Translations under genes and position numbers: made by a program
Part shown: positions 47,663-56,102 of the stretch, in pieces
Layout of the letters: each line of letters begins with the position of its first letter
Position numbering within the stretch: position 1 is the stretch's first letter
Assembly: GCF_900659615.1 (NCBI RefSeq)
Contig: NZ_CAACUY010000006.1
Coordinates: 62,001 to 126,000 of the forward strand
Direction: 5' to 3'
DNA length: 64,000 nucleotides
From: Actinomadura fibrosa
GTDB taxonomy: Bacteria > Actinomycetota > Actinomycetes > Streptosporangiales > Streptosporangiaceae
Notes under the pieces: model-generated
The model's database searches: none
Told to the model about the DNA's origin: nothing
Seen by the model: the letters and a program-made list of their open reading frames with translations, nothing else

Positions 47663-49048
47663 GTGACCCGCATCGTGATCATCGGAGGAGGCCCGGGCGG
47701 CTACGAGGCCGCCCTCGTCGCGGCGCAGCTCGGCGCCGACGTGACCGTCGTGGAGCGCGACGGTCCTGGCGGCGCCTGCGTGCTCACCGACTGCGTGCCC
47801 TCCAAGACGCTCATCGCCACCTCGACCCGCATGGCCGTCATGTCGGAGTCGCAGGGCCTCGGCCTGCGCTTCAGCGGCGGACCCGACGGGATCGTCGGCG
47901 GCCTGGAGGCCGACATGGCCACCGTGAACAAGCGCGTGAAGGACCTCGCGCGCGCCCAGTCCTTCGACGTGGCGGAGCGGCTCGCCTACGAGGAGGTCAA
48001 GATCGTCCGGGGCGAGGCGCGGCTGGTCGAGCCGCACGTCGTCGCGGTCGGCGACCGCCGTATCCGGGCCGACATCGTGCTGATCGCGACCGGCGCCACG
48101 CCGCGCGTGCTGCCCGGCGCGGAGCCCGACGGCGAGCGCATCCTCAACTGGCGGCAGCTCTACGACCTCCCGGAGCTTCCCGAGGAGCTGATCGTGGTCG
48201 GCTCCGGCGTCACCGGCGCCGAGCTGGCCGGCGCCTACCTGTCGCTCGGCTCCAAGGTCACCCTCGTGTCCTCGCGCGACCGGATCCTGCCCTCGGAGGA
48301 CGCCGACGCCGCGTCCGTCCTCCAGGAGGTCTTCCTGCGCCGCGGGATGAACGTCATGTCGCGGTCCAGGGCCGCGGGCGTGGAGCGGTCCGGCAACGGC
48401 GTGATCGTCACGCTGGAGGACGGCTCCAAGGTCGAGGGCACCCACTGCCTGATGACCGTCGGCATGGTGCCGAACACCAGCGGCATCGGCCTGGAGGAGA
48501 TCGGCGTCCGCTGCGACTCCCGGGGCTTCGTCGAGGTCGACAAGGTCTCGCGGACGTCCGTCCCGCACATCTACGCCTCCGGCGACTGCACCGGCGTGCT
48601 CATGCTCGCGTCCGTCGCGGGCATGCAGGGCCGCATCGCCATGTGGCACGCGCTCGGCGAGGCCGTCCAGCCGCTGAAGCTCGGCTGGGTCGCCTCCAAC
48701 ATCTTCACCGACCCCGAGGTCGCCTCCGTCGGCGTCACCCAGCACATGGTCGACTCCGGCGACGTCAACGCCCGGACGGTCATGCTGCCGCTGTTCACCA
48801 ACGCGCGCGCCAAGATGCAGGGCTTCGAGGACGGCTTCGTCAAGCTGTTCTGCCGCCCGTCCACCGGCATCGTGCTTGGCGGCGTCATCGTCGCACCGCG
48901 CGCCAGCGAGCTGATCCTGGGCGTGTCGATCGCCGTCCAGCAGCACCTCACCGTGGAGCAGGTCGCCCACACCTTCGCCGTCTACCCGTCGCTGTCGGGC
49001 AGCATCACGGAGGCGTCCCGCCGCCTGATGTCCGAGCACGCCTACTGA
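47663..49048 (+). CDS. lpdA: LpdA-type flavoprotein (NAD(P)H-quinone dehydrogenase/lipoamide dehydrogenase family)
   Basis: This 461-residue class I pyridine nucleotide-disulphide oxidoreductase starts at the GTG at 47663. The FAD motif GGGPGG (8-13) and the second NAD motif VVGSGVTGAELAG are intact. The redox pair is complete: Cys39-x4-Cys44 in GGACVLTDCVPSK. However, the C-terminal catalytic His of lipoamide dehydrogenases (in HPTLSE) is replaced: the region reads AVYPSLSGSITE, with Tyr441 in its place. This resembles mycobacterial LpdA, which acts on quinones instead of lipoyl groups. It is a single gene, divergent from the cyclotransferase-like gene. Confidence 0.9.
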   Translation: MTRIVIIGGGPGGYEAALVAAQLGADVTVVERDGPGGACVLTDCVPSKTLIATSTRMAVMSESQGLGLRFSGGPDGIVGGLEADMATVNKRVKDLARAQSFDVAERLAYEEVKIVRGEARLVEPHVVAVGDRRIRADIVLIATGATPRVLPGAEPDGERILNWRQLYDLPELPEELIVVGSGVTGAELAGAYLSLGSKVTLVSSRDRILPSEDADAASVLQEVFLRRGMNVMSRSRAAGVERSGNGVIVTLEDGSKVEGTHCLMTVGMVPNTSGIGLEEIGVRCDSRGFVEVDKVSRTSVPHIYASGDCTGVLMLASVAGMQGRIAMWHALGEAVQPLKLGWVASNIFTDPEVASVGVTQHMVDSGDVNARTVMLPLFTNARAKMQGFEDGFVKLFCRPSTGIVLGGVIVAPRASELILGVSIAVQQHLTVEQVAHTFAVYPSLSGSITEASRRLMSEHAY

Positions 49049-49069
49049 CGTACCGGGGGGTCAGGCGGT

Positions 49070-49099
49070 TCCGGGCCGGACGGACGGGTCCGGCCCGGA
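49070..49099. terminator. Bidirectional terminator between lpdA and the TPM gene
   Basis: TCCGGGCCGGA (49070-49080) and TCCGGCCCGGA (49089-49099) are perfectly complementary over 11 bases. The hairpin is placed between two convergent genes and can serve both. Confidence 0.65.
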
Positions 49100-49123
49100 G
49101 CGGAGGCCTCAAGCGGAGGCTCG

Positions 49124-50560
49124 TCAGAAGCCGCCGAAGTCTCCGCCCCCGCCTCCGCCGCCGAAGTCGCCGCTGCCGAAGTCCCAGCCGCCGCCGATGT
49201 CGCCGCCGTCCCCGCCGAAGCCGCCCATGTCGCCTCCGCCGTAGCCGCCGCCGAAACCGCCGCCGAACGCCGAGCCCAGCATCGTGCCGATCATCAGGCC
49301 GCTGAGCAGGTCGAGGCCGCCGTAGCCGTAGTAGTAGCCGCCCGCGTAGGGCGCGTAGGCGGGCCCGGCGTCCCAGTACGGGCGGCGGCCGTCGCCGTAG
49401 GGCACCATGCGGACGTCCGGGTCGCCTCCGCGCAGCACTGCCTCCGCGTCCGCCGCGCACGCCGGGACCGACCTGGCCAGGCCGCCGGGCGGCGCCCACG
49501 TCACGTCCTGGACGGACGGTCCGTGCTGGGGGTTGAAGAAGCACGGCGGCCGCCGCTCGGGGACGGGCTCGCCGGCGACCCGCGCCCGGGTGGCGGTCAT
49601 GTAGTAGCGGCCGTCCTCCAGCGCGGTCGTGACCTCCTGCATGTCCTCGGGCCTGGAGGCGCGCTCGGTCGCGGTCTTGGCCCGGTCGTAGGAGTCGAGG
49701 GCCTTCTCGTAGTCGGTCCTGACGTCGGGACTGAGGCTCTTGTCCATGACGTCGAGGTCGAGACGCGCGATGTCCTCGCCGAGCAGCGTCACGTCCTCCT
49801 CGACGCCGCGCTTCAGGTCGGCCATCTGCCGGGCCTCGCGGGTCCGGCGCCGCTTGCGGACGACCAGCAGCGCCGAGACCGCCGCCGCGACCAGCAGCAC
49901 CAGGACGCCGAGCGTCACGAACGCGCCGATCGCGCTGGACTGGGCCTTGTCGTCGGCCTTCTTCTCGGCGAGGTCGCCGAACTTGATCAGCCGGTCCTTG
50001 AGGCCCACGCCGTTGGTGCGGGTGACGAGCTGGTTGATCTCGTTCGTGTCGAACTTCTTGGAGATGCCGCCCATCCGCCGCGCGTCGGCGGTGACGGCCA
50101 CGTACGTCTGGCCCTTGCCGACGCGGTTCGCGACGGCCCGGAGCATCTGGCCGACCTCGGTGCGGTCGATGTCGCTGCGCACGACGACGGCGCGGATGTC
50201 GGCGTCGCGGTCCCGGTCCAGGGCGGCCTTGACCGCGGCCTGGTCCGCGGGCGACAGCACGTTGCCGGCGCCGCTCGTCACGTACAGGCGGGAGTTGATC
50301 AGCCCTTGGGCGATCTGCCCGACGGTGTCGTCCGTCCGGGCGGCGGCCGGCGCCTGGGCCGGGGCCGGAGCCGTCCGGGTCGAGATCACGTGTGTCTGGA
50401 CGGTCTGCGCCTGGACGGCCTGCACCGGCCTGGCCGGCGCCGGCGCGGCGTTCGCGGACGGCGCCGACGGTGCCAGCGCGAGCGCCAGCAGGACGGCGGC
50501 GGTCGTCGCCGCGACCGTGCCCCGGCGGGCCGCGCGGGTGGTCGGTCGATCGGAGATCAT
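49124..50560 (-). CDS. TPM-domain membrane protein with glycine-rich tail
   Basis: This 478-residue protein starts at the ATG at 50560, with GAGGA a few bases upstream. The signal peptide (about 1-38, TVAATTAAVLLALALAPSAPSANA) is followed by a TPM-like extracytoplasmic domain (about 80-205). After that come one membrane helix (about 213-237, AIGAFVTLGVLVLLVAAAVSALLV), a helical cytoplasmic region, and a C-terminal tail of Gly/Phe/Tyr repeats (about 400-478, GGGFGGGYGGGDMGGFGG and so on). Such glycine-rich tails occur in other TPM proteins. TPM domains are associated with assembly of photosystem or membrane complexes; the role here is unknown. Confidence 0.82.
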   Translation of the reverse strand: MISDRPTTRAARRGTVAATTAAVLLALALAPSAPSANAAPAPARPVQAVQAQTVQTHVISTRTAPAPAQAPAAARTDDTVGQIAQGLINSRLYVTSGAGNVLSPADQAAVKAALDRDRDADIRAVVVRSDIDRTEVGQMLRAVANRVGKGQTYVAVTADARRMGGISKKFDTNEINQLVTRTNGVGLKDRLIKFGDLAEKKADDKAQSSAIGAFVTLGVLVLLVAAAVSALLVVRKRRRTREARQMADLKRGVEEDVTLLGEDIARLDLDVMDKSLSPDVRTDYEKALDSYDRAKTATERASRPEDMQEVTTALEDGRYYMTATRARVAGEPVPERRPPCFFNPQHGPSVQDVTWAPPGGLARSVPACAADAEAVLRGGDPDVRMVPYGDGRRPYWDAGPAYAPYAGGYYYGYGGLDLLSGLMIGTMLGSAFGGGFGGGYGGGDMGGFGGDGGDIGGGWDFGSGDFGGGGGGGDFGGF

Positions 50561-50703
50561 GGTGTCCTCGTGCCCCCTTTACCGCTAGGACGTCCGGAGG
50601 CGGAGACTCGTTCCCCGGACCCGGTCCGGCCGCCGGCTGATCGTGGAATCTGCCCCGTTCAGCGCCGTGAAACCCCCCACGTCCGCGACGGAGCCCGGAG
50701 ACG

Positions 50704-50740
50704 CGGAACGGGAGGCCGCGTGCGGCGGCCTCCCGTTCCG
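50704..50740 (-). terminator. Terminator of the acyl-CoA carboxylase gene
   Basis: The arms 50704-50719 and 50725-50740 are perfectly complementary over 16 bases, with a 5-base loop, 33 bases downstream of the stop on the minus strand. Confidence 0.85.
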
Positions 50741-50772
50741 AGGTCGGATGATCGACGACCGGGCGGAGGCGG

Positions 50773-52539
50773 TCAGGCGTCCTTGATCTCGCAGATCGCG
50801 GCGCCGCTGGAGACCGTCTGCCCCACCTCGGCGGACAGGCCGGTGACGACCCCGGCCTTGTGCGCGGTCAGCGGCTGCTCCATCTTCATCGCCTCCAGGA
50901 CGACGACGGTGTCGCCCGCGGCCACGGTCGCGCCGTCCTCAGCGACGATCTTGACGATCGTGCCCTGCATGGGGCTGACCAGGGAGTCACCGGACGCCTG
51001 GGCGCCGCCGCCCTTCTTGCCGCCGCGCCGCTTGGCCGGGGCCGCCTGGCCCGCCGCCGGAGCGGCGGAGGCGCCGAGGCCCGCGGGCAGCACGACCTCG
51101 ATGCGGCGCCCGCCGACCTCGACGGTGACGCGCTCCCGCTCGGCCTCGTCCGCCTCGTCGGCGGCCGGGGCGGCATAGGGCGGGATCTGGTTGTCGAACT
51201 CGGTCTCGATCCACCGGGTGTGGACGGTGAAGGGCTGGTCGTCGTCCGCGGGGACGAACGCCGGGTCGTCCAGGACGGCCCGGTGGAACGGCAGCACGGT
51301 CGGCATGCCGTCGATGACGAACTCGTCGAGCGCGCGGCGGGACCGCTCGACCGCCTGCCGCCGGGTCGCGCCCGTGACGATCAGCTTGGCGATCAGCGAG
51401 TCGAACTCCTGCGGGACGGTCTGCCCGACGACGTAGCCGCTGTCCAGCCGGACGCCGGGGCCCGAGGGCGGCTCCCAGGCGGTCAGCGTGCCGACGGCGG
51501 GCAGGAACCCGCGGCCGGCGTCCTCGGCGTTGAACCGGAACTCGATCGAGTGGCCGCGCAGCTCCGGGTCGCCGTAGCCGAGCTCCTCGCCCTCCGCGAT
51601 GCGGAACATCTCCCGGACGAGGTCGATGCCCGCGACCTCCTCGGAGACGGGGTGCTCGACCTGGAGCCGGGTGTTGACCTCCAGGAAGGAGATCGTCCCG
51701 TCCTGGCCGACGAGGAACTCGCACGTCCCCGCGCCGACGTACCCGGCCTCCTTCAGGATGGCCTTGGACGAGGTGTAGAGGAGTTCGAGCTGCGCCTCGG
51801 ACAGGAAGGGGGCCGGGGCCTCCTCGACGAGCTTCTGGTGCCGCCGCTGGAGCGAGCAGTCGCGGGTGGACACGACCACCACGTTGCCGTGCCGGTCGGC
51901 GAGGCACTGGGTCTCGACGTGCCGGGGCTTGTCGAGGTACCGCTCGACGAAGCACTCGCCGCGCCCGAACGCGCCGACGGCCTCGCGGACGGCGGACTCG
52001 TACAGCTCCGGCACCTCTTCGAGCGTGCGGGCGACCTTCAGGCCGCGCCCGCCGCCGCCGTAGGCCGCCTTGATGGCGATCGGCAGCCCGTGCTCGCGCG
52101 CGAACTCGACGACCTCGTCCGCGCCCGAGACCGGGTCCTTGGTGCCCGCGACGAGCGGCGCGCCGACCTTCTGCGCGATGTGCCGGGCCTGCACCTTGTC
52201 GCCCAGCGCGGTGATCGCGGCGGGCGGCGGGCCGATCCAGGTCAGCCCGGCGGCCTCGACCGCGGCGGCGAACGCGGCGTTCTCGGCGAGGAAGCCGTAG
52301 CCGGGGTGGACGGCGTCCGCGCCGGCCTCGGCCGCGATCTTGAGCAGCTTGTCGATGTCCAGGTAGGTTTCGGCGGCCGTCCGCCCGCCGAGGGCGAACG
52401 CCTCGTCGGCGACCCGAACGTGCAGCGCGTCCAGATCGGGCTCGGCGTACACCGCGACACTGGCCAGCCCCGCGTCGCGGCAGGCACGGGCTATACGGAC
52501 CGCGATCTCACCGCGGTTGGCGATCAGGACCTTGCGCAC
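50773..52539 (-). CDS. Acetyl/propionyl-CoA carboxylase alpha chain (biotin carboxylase plus BCCP)
   Basis: This 588-residue biotin-dependent subunit carboxylates its own biotin with ATP and bicarbonate. The GTG at 52539 has GGAGGAG five to eight bases upstream. [21 protein letters not shown] starts the biotin carboxylase domain; the ATP-grasp glycine loop is [12 protein letters not shown], and [15 protein letters not shown] holds the catalytic Glu. A low-complexity linker leads to the BCCP domain, whose biotinyl lysine is Lys552 in EAMKMEQPL. It will act with a carboxyltransferase beta subunit not seen in the window, for malonyl- or methylmalonyl-CoA. Confidence 0.95.
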   Translation of the reverse strand: MRKVLIANRGEIAVRIARACRDAGLASVAVYAEPDLDALHVRVADEAFALGGRTAAETYLDIDKLLKIAAEAGADAVHPGYGFLAENAAFAAAVEAAGLTWIGPPPAAITALGDKVQARHIAQKVGAPLVAGTKDPVSGADEVVEFAREHGLPIAIKAAYGGGGRGLKVARTLEEVPELYESAVREAVGAFGRGECFVERYLDKPRHVETQCLADRHGNVVVVSTRDCSLQRRHQKLVEEAPAPFLSEAQLELLYTSSKAILKEAGYVGAGTCEFLVGQDGTISFLEVNTRLQVEHPVSEEVAGIDLVREMFRIAEGEELGYGDPELRGHSIEFRFNAEDAGRGFLPAVGTLTAWEPPSGPGVRLDSGYVVGQTVPQEFDSLIAKLIVTGATRRQAVERSRRALDEFVIDGMPTVLPFHRAVLDDPAFVPADDDQPFTVHTRWIETEFDNQIPPYAAPAADEADEAERERVTVEVGGRRIEVVLPAGLGASAAPAAGQAAPAKRRGGKKGGGAQASGDSLVSPMQGTIVKIVAEDGATVAAGDTVVVLEAMKMEQPLTAHKAGVVTGLSAEVGQTVSSGAAICEIKDA

Positions 52540-52760
52540 GTGGGTCTCCTCCCTGAACCTCGGACGCAGTCTAGATAACAGCCTCGCCGAGATTTCGTAA
52601 GCCCCTCCTTATAGCGGTCGGCGCCCGCAACCTAGGGGGTTGTGTGGGTCCACACACATCCGCGGAGAACGCCCGCTCCGGGGGGATCCGTGGGACGCTC
52701 CAGCCCGTCTGATCACCGATCCGGGACCGAGACCGACCCGGACAGGAGAGGAGCCGTACC

Positions 52761-53789
52761 GTGAGCAAGAGGGAGTCGTCCACCGGCACCGGCGGCGCGA
52801 CGGCCGGGCTGCGCGCCCCGCGCCGGCGCACCGCCGTGATCGCCGCGGTGCTGCTGGTGGTCGTCGGCTGGCCGACGCTGAGCGCCCTGCTGGGCGGCTA
52901 CGAGCGGACCGGCGGCGGCGAGATAGCGGTCGTCCGGAACGGCGGTTTCTTCGACGACAACCGGATCCGCCAGGTCATCGACCCCGGCTCCGGGCGCACC
53001 TGGGTCGGCCTGTACTCGAAGGTCCACAAGTACCCGGCCCAGCAGCGCTTCTACACGATCACCTCGGACGCCGGGAAGGGCGAGAGGTCCGGCGTGGACG
53101 TGGTCACCGTGCCGAGCTCCGACGGCGTCAACATGGGCATCGAGGGCACGCTCTACTTCACCCTCAACCAGGACCACGCGGCCCTGCGGGCGTTCGACGA
53201 CAAGTACGGCACCCGCAAGTTCCGCAGCGCGGACGGCAAGACGTACAACGCGTTCGACGGGGACAAGGGCTGGTCCGCGTTCCTCGACCAGATCGTCCGG
53301 CCGGTGATCGACAACGATCTCCGCAGCCAGGTGAACAGCTTCCGCTGCGCCGAGCTCGTCTCGTCCTGCGCGCTGGTGCAGAACGCGTCCGCGCAGCAGG
53401 CCGCCGCCGTGGGACGGCAGCAGGCGCAGAGCAACAACGGCAACATCGCCAAGGTTCAGAACGCGATCAACACGAGCCTCGCCGCGGACCTGGACTCCAC
53501 GCTCGGCGGCAAGTTCGTCACGAACATCCACTTCAACCTGGTCCGGGTCACGCTGCCGGAGAAGGTGCAGGACGCCGTGGACCGCGCCCAGGCCGCGTTC
53601 GCGCAGGTCAGCGAGGCCCAGGCGAGGGTCGCGACCGCCAAGGCCGAGGCCGCCGCCAACAAGGCCCGCCAGGACGGCTACAACAAGTGCCCGACCTGCG
53701 CGAGGATCGAGGAGCTGAAGGCGCTGCCGCAGGGCATCACGGTCTACGCCCCGGGAAACCCGAACGGCGCGCTCCTGCCGCAGAAGTGA
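52761..53789 (+). CDS. SPFH/Band 7 domain protein
   Basis: This 342-residue protein starts at the GTG at 52761, with GAGAGGAG seven bases upstream. One membrane segment (about 24-45, AVIAAVLLVVVGWPTLSALLGG) is followed by the SPFH domain (about 50-230; R-N-G-G-F-F-D-D-N-R, then SKVHKYPAQQRFYTIT and V-T-V-P-S-S-D-G-V-N-M). An Ala/Gln/Glu-rich coiled coil (about 270-310) follows, then a C-terminal stretch with Cys-Pro-x-Cys (KCPTCARIE). SPFH proteins scaffold membrane microdomains. The next gene, a small membrane protein, is seven bases away and probably its partner. Confidence 0.85.
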   Translation: MSKRESSTGTGGATAGLRAPRRRTAVIAAVLLVVVGWPTLSALLGGYERTGGGEIAVVRNGGFFDDNRIRQVIDPGSGRTWVGLYSKVHKYPAQQRFYTITSDAGKGERSGVDVVTVPSSDGVNMGIEGTLYFTLNQDHAALRAFDDKYGTRKFRSADGKTYNAFDGDKGWSAFLDQIVRPVIDNDLRSQVNSFRCAELVSSCALVQNASAQQAAAVGRQQAQSNNGNIAKVQNAINTSLAADLDSTLGGKFVTNIHFNLVRVTLPEKVQDAVDRAQAAFAQVSEAQARVATAKAEAAANKARQDGYNKCPTCARIEELKALPQGITVYAPGNPNGALLPQK

Positions 53790-53796
53790 GGCGACC

Positions 53797-54126
53797 GTGC
53801 GGTTCCTGATCCTCCTGGTGATGCTGGCGGTCGCCGCCGCGGTGATCGTCCTGCTCCTGTACGCGTTCGGCGGGATCGGGCGGGACGGCCGCCGCACGGC
53901 GCGTCCCGGCGCCCGCTGGGAGGCCCACACGGAGTCGTCCGGCGGCGTCACGACCGTGGTGGTCCGCCAGGTGTCCCGGGACGGCTCAGGCGACGTCGTG
54001 TCCGAGCACGGCCGCCAGACCATCGCCGCCATCCCGGACGCCGACCCCGCCTGGGAGGAGCGCTACCACGACGCGATGGCGCAGGCCCGCTCCCGCGTGG
54101 CGGCACTGGAGAGCCAGAACGACTAG
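53797..54126 (+). CDS. Small membrane protein, probable partner of the SPFH protein
   Basis: This is a 109-residue protein from the GTG at 53797; GAGG of the ribosome site overlaps the previous stop. An N-terminal transmembrane helix (about 2-25, LILLVMLAVAAAVIVLLLYAF) precedes a cytoplasmic basic/acidic domain with a beta-strand-rich part (GGVTTVVVRQVSRDGSGDVVSE) and a helical end (AWEERYHDAMAQARSRVAALESQ). No family is recognised. The perfect 19-bp terminator follows, closing the two-gene operon. Confidence 0.7.
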   Translation: MRFLILLVMLAVAAAVIVLLLYAFGGIGRDGRRTARPGARWEAHTESSGGVTTVVVRQVSRDGSGDVVSEHGRQTIAAIPDADPAWEERYHDAMAQARSRVAALESQND

Positions 54127-54137
54127 GCCCCTTCTAC

Positions 54138-54178
54138 GACGAAGGCCCGTACCCCGAATCGGGGTACGGGCCTTCGTC
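54138..54178. terminator. Terminator with a perfect 19-bp stem
   Basis: The arms 54138-54156 and 54160-54178 are perfectly complementary with a 3-base loop (AAT). It may serve both the SPFH operon and the convergent L31 gene. Confidence 0.9.
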
Positions 54179-54233
54179 TCGTCCAGGGCCGGGCGCCGCC
54201 GGGGCGCGGTGGCGGGTACGGCCCCGGAAGGCG

Positions 54234-54485
54234 TCAGCTCTTCGAGCGGTTGTAGCGGCGGTTGAACTTCTCGACCGCGCCCGTGGAGTCCAGCGAGCGG
54301 TTCCGTCCCGTGTAGAACGGGTGGCTCGCCGAGGAGACGTCCACGTCCACCACCGGGTAGGTGCGCCCGTCCTCCCACTCGACCGTCTGGTTCGTCTCGG
54401 CGGTCGACCGGGTCAGGAAGGCGTAGTCGGCACCGCGGTCGCGGAAGACGACGGGACGGTACTCCGGGTGGATGGTGTTCTTCAT
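54234..54485 (-). CDS. rpmE2: Ribosomal protein L31 type B, zinc-independent
   Basis: This is an 83-residue protein from the ATG at 54485, with GGGAGG five bases upstream. It starts [28 protein letters not shown], ends [26 protein letters not shown], and contains no cysteine, so it cannot bind zinc. This C-minus form replaces the zinc-binding L31 when zinc is scarce, freeing zinc from ribosomes. In actinomycetes it is repressed by Zur; a Zur-like box lies 68 bases upstream, in line with that. The zinc-binding paralogue is not in the window. The gene is convergent with the SPFH operon. Confidence 0.93.
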   Translation of the reverse strand: MKNTIHPEYRPVVFRDRGADYAFLTRSTAETNQTVEWEDGRTYPVVDVDVSSASHPFYTGRNRSLDSTGAVEKFNRRYNRSKS

Positions 54486-54552
54486 CGTTCCTCCCTGGGG
54501 TCGTGCCGGTCGATCTGTAGGTCGTTCCGGTCGCACGGTCATAGGAACACCG

Positions 54553-54567
54553 TGATAATCGTTTTCA
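54553..54567. promoter_or_regulatory. Zur-like box between rpmE2 and the lipoprotein gene
   Basis: TGATAATCGTTTTCA is an imperfect palindrome that resembles actinobacterial Zur boxes (AT-rich arms around a central T/C-G). It sits before the zinc-free L31, where repression by zinc-loaded Zur would be expected. On the minus strand it is placed to overlap the -35 of the L31 promoter (TATGAC follows near 54542). It lies equally close to the + strand gene. Confidence 0.7.
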
Positions 54568-54623
54568 TTCCCTGGAGCGCGCCGTGCCGGTGTATCTTCG
54601 CCGGAGATCAGCGGAGGGAGCCG

Positions 54624-55157
54624 ATGGTTCGCCTAAGGACCTTGGCCGGCCTGGCGGTCGCCCTGGCCGGCTGCGCACTGCTGCCCGCGTCGTCCGAGGC
54701 CGGGCGCGGCCCGGCCCGCGTGGACCCCGAGATCACCCAGCAGCTCACCGCCGCCGCCGGGACCCTGCTGGAGCGCCGCTCCCAGGCCCTCGTCCAGAAG
54801 CGCCACGGCGAGCGCCGCCCGCCCGCGGAGATCCTCGGCGTGCGGATCTCCCCGAAGGTCGCCCGCGTCCAGGAGAAGGCCGTCCGCGAGCTGGAGACCC
54901 GCAACCGCGCCCCCGTCGAGGGCGGTCCCGCCTACACCGGCGCCCGCACCCGGCTGGCCGAGGGCAAGGCGACCCGCACCGGCGACCGCATCACCCTGGA
55001 GGCCGTCGAGCACACGGAGGTCCGCTACGGCAGCGGCAAGCTCACCCAGTCGGTGCGCCGCCGGTTCGAGTTCCGGACCGAGGGCGAGGAGATCACGCTG
55101 GTCGGCGAACGCGTCCTCGACCCGTCCGCCCGCCCCGTCAACGACCCCGACCGCTGA
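54624..55157 (+). CDS. Putative secreted lipoprotein of unknown function
   Basis: This is a 177-residue product from the ATG at 54624, with GGAGGGAG just upstream. The signal peptide carries the lipobox L-A-G-C (Cys17 in [17 protein letters not shown]), so the protein is probably lipidated. The remaining part is helical, then beta-rich ([74 protein letters not shown]). It resembles the N-terminal domain of some actinomycete secreted amidase proteins, but the amidase domain itself is absent. It sits divergent from L31B and shares the Zur-like box, so zinc control is possible. Confidence 0.7.
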   Translation: MVRLRTLAGLAVALAGCALLPASSEAGRGPARVDPEITQQLTAAAGTLLERRSQALVQKRHGERRPPAEILGVRISPKVARVQEKAVRELETRNRAPVEGGPAYTGARTRLAEGKATRTGDRITLEAVEHTEVRYGSGKLTQSVRRRFEFRTEGEEITLVGERVLDPSARPVNDPDR

Positions 55158-55494
55158 CCGGTGACCCGGCCGCGGGGGCCGGGCCGAGCGCGACCGGCTT
55201 TCCCGGGCGGGCCGTTGATAATGTGCGATCCGTCTGTTTCGCTCGCACGTTCTGAAATCCCCTTGACGGACGGTCATGAACGACGTCACGGAGTGGCGGA
55301 GCGTCACGGGCATGCCGGCCATTGGTGTCCACATCCGGTCAAGCCGCGATGGTTGGATTGTGGCCGTTTCGGAGATGTTCCCGCGGAGCACTGCTGGCTT
55401 CCGGAGATCGGACGGGCGTAGGCTGTCGCCATTCTTTACGGAAACGTTCCAGCGAAGTCCGCGAACCGGCGGGCGAACGGCGAAAGGTCGAGCG
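55158..55494. other. Intergenic region before the type VII locus
   Basis: This stretch of 337 bases has no gene that I can support. A GC hairpin near 55165-55186 (CCCGGCC...GGCCGGG) may end the lipoprotein transcript. GTGCGA...TCGCAC (55221-55246) forms another inverted repeat. TTGACG at 55263 could be a -35, but no partner -10 was found. TAGGCT at 55419-55424 is the likely -10 before the first WXG100 gene. Confidence 0.5.
55419..55424 (+). promoter_or_regulatory. Probable -10 hexamer of the WXG100 operon
   Basis: TAGGCT, 70 bases before the ATG at 55495. It is identical to the hexamers before sucC and purN. Confidence 0.4.
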
Positions 55495-55767
55495 ATGAGC
55501 GGTGACAAGCGCGGCGCCAACATCGGCGAGCTGGAAGAGCTCTCCCGGATCTTCAGCAAGCACTCCCGCAACCTGGACGCCCTCATCAAGGACCTCAACG
55601 GCCGCACGGTGAGCAGCAGCCAGGCGTGGTGGGGCCCCGGCGCCGACCGGTTCCGCGCCGCCTGGGCCGAGGCCAAGACCGCCTTCGACAAGATGGCCGT
55701 CGCCCTGGAGCAGGGCAGCCAGGACATCAAGAAGTCCCAGCAGAACATCGAGGCCGCCACCCGCTGA
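55495..55767 (+). CDS. WXG100-family protein (ESX/type VII substrate), first of pair
   Basis: This 90-residue protein starts at the ATG at 55495, with AAAGG seven bases upstream. It has the WXG100 layout: helix (ANIGELEELSRIFSKHSRNLDALIKDLNGR), the turn Trp45-Trp46-Gly47 in SSQAWWGPGADRF, then helix (RAAWAEAKTAFDKMAVALEQGSQDIKKSQQNIEA). There is no signal peptide; such proteins leave through type VII secretion as helical-hairpin dimers. The hairpin just downstream would favour higher expression of this gene over the next. Partner genes are the second WXG protein and the FtsK-like ATPase. Confidence 0.88.
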   Translation: MSGDKRGANIGELEELSRIFSKHSRNLDALIKDLNGRTVSSSQAWWGPGADRFRAAWAEAKTAFDKMAVALEQGSQDIKKSQQNIEAATR

Positions 55768-55784
55768 CGCCTCCCCCCTGGACC

Positions 55785-55821
55785 GCGGGTCCCGGCCCAT
55801 CCCCCCGAGGCCGGGACCCGC
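55785..55821 (+). terminator. Attenuating hairpin between the two WXG100-type genes
   Basis: The arms 55785-55797 and 55809-55821 are perfectly complementary over 13 bases, 18 bases after the first stop, followed by ACCATTTCC. It is a partial terminator or a stabilising 3' end inside an operon. Confidence 0.7.
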
Positions 55822-55852
55822 ACCATTTCCCCGCCCGTCCCCGAGGACGACC

Positions 55853-56092
55853 GTGAAAGAGAGCGACGCCGCGCACCTGCAATTCCTGCTCGCGCGCATA
55901 CAGCACCTCTCGGACGAGCACTGGCACGCGTTCACCTCGTCCCGCCGGGCCATGGACGACCACGCCTGGGTGGGCGGAGCCTCGTCCCGCCGGTTCGCCG
56001 CCGAACTGGAGCGCAACGACGCCGCCCTGCACGCCGCCCTGCGCCGCGCCCTCCAACTCGTCCAGGACGAGCTCCACCGCCCGCTGCTCTGA
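55853..56092 (+). CDS. WXG100-like small protein, second of pair
   Basis: This is a 79-residue protein from the GTG at 55853, with GAGGA five bases upstream. Helix (AHLQFLLARIQHLSDEHWHAFTSSRRAM), Trp39-Val-Gly41 in DDHAWVGGASSRRFAAEL, and second helix (RNDAALHAALRRALQLVQDELHR) reproduce the hairpin of the WXG100 family. It is shorter than normal at the C terminus and lacks a clear secretion Y-x-x-x-D/E motif. It probably dimerises with the product of the gene at 55495. The next gene begins eleven bases after its stop. Confidence 0.8.
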   Translation: MKESDAAHLQFLLARIQHLSDEHWHAFTSSRRAMDDHAWVGGASSRRFAAELERNDAALHAALRRALQLVQDELHRPLL

Positions 56093-56102
56093 GAGGTCCC
56101 GC

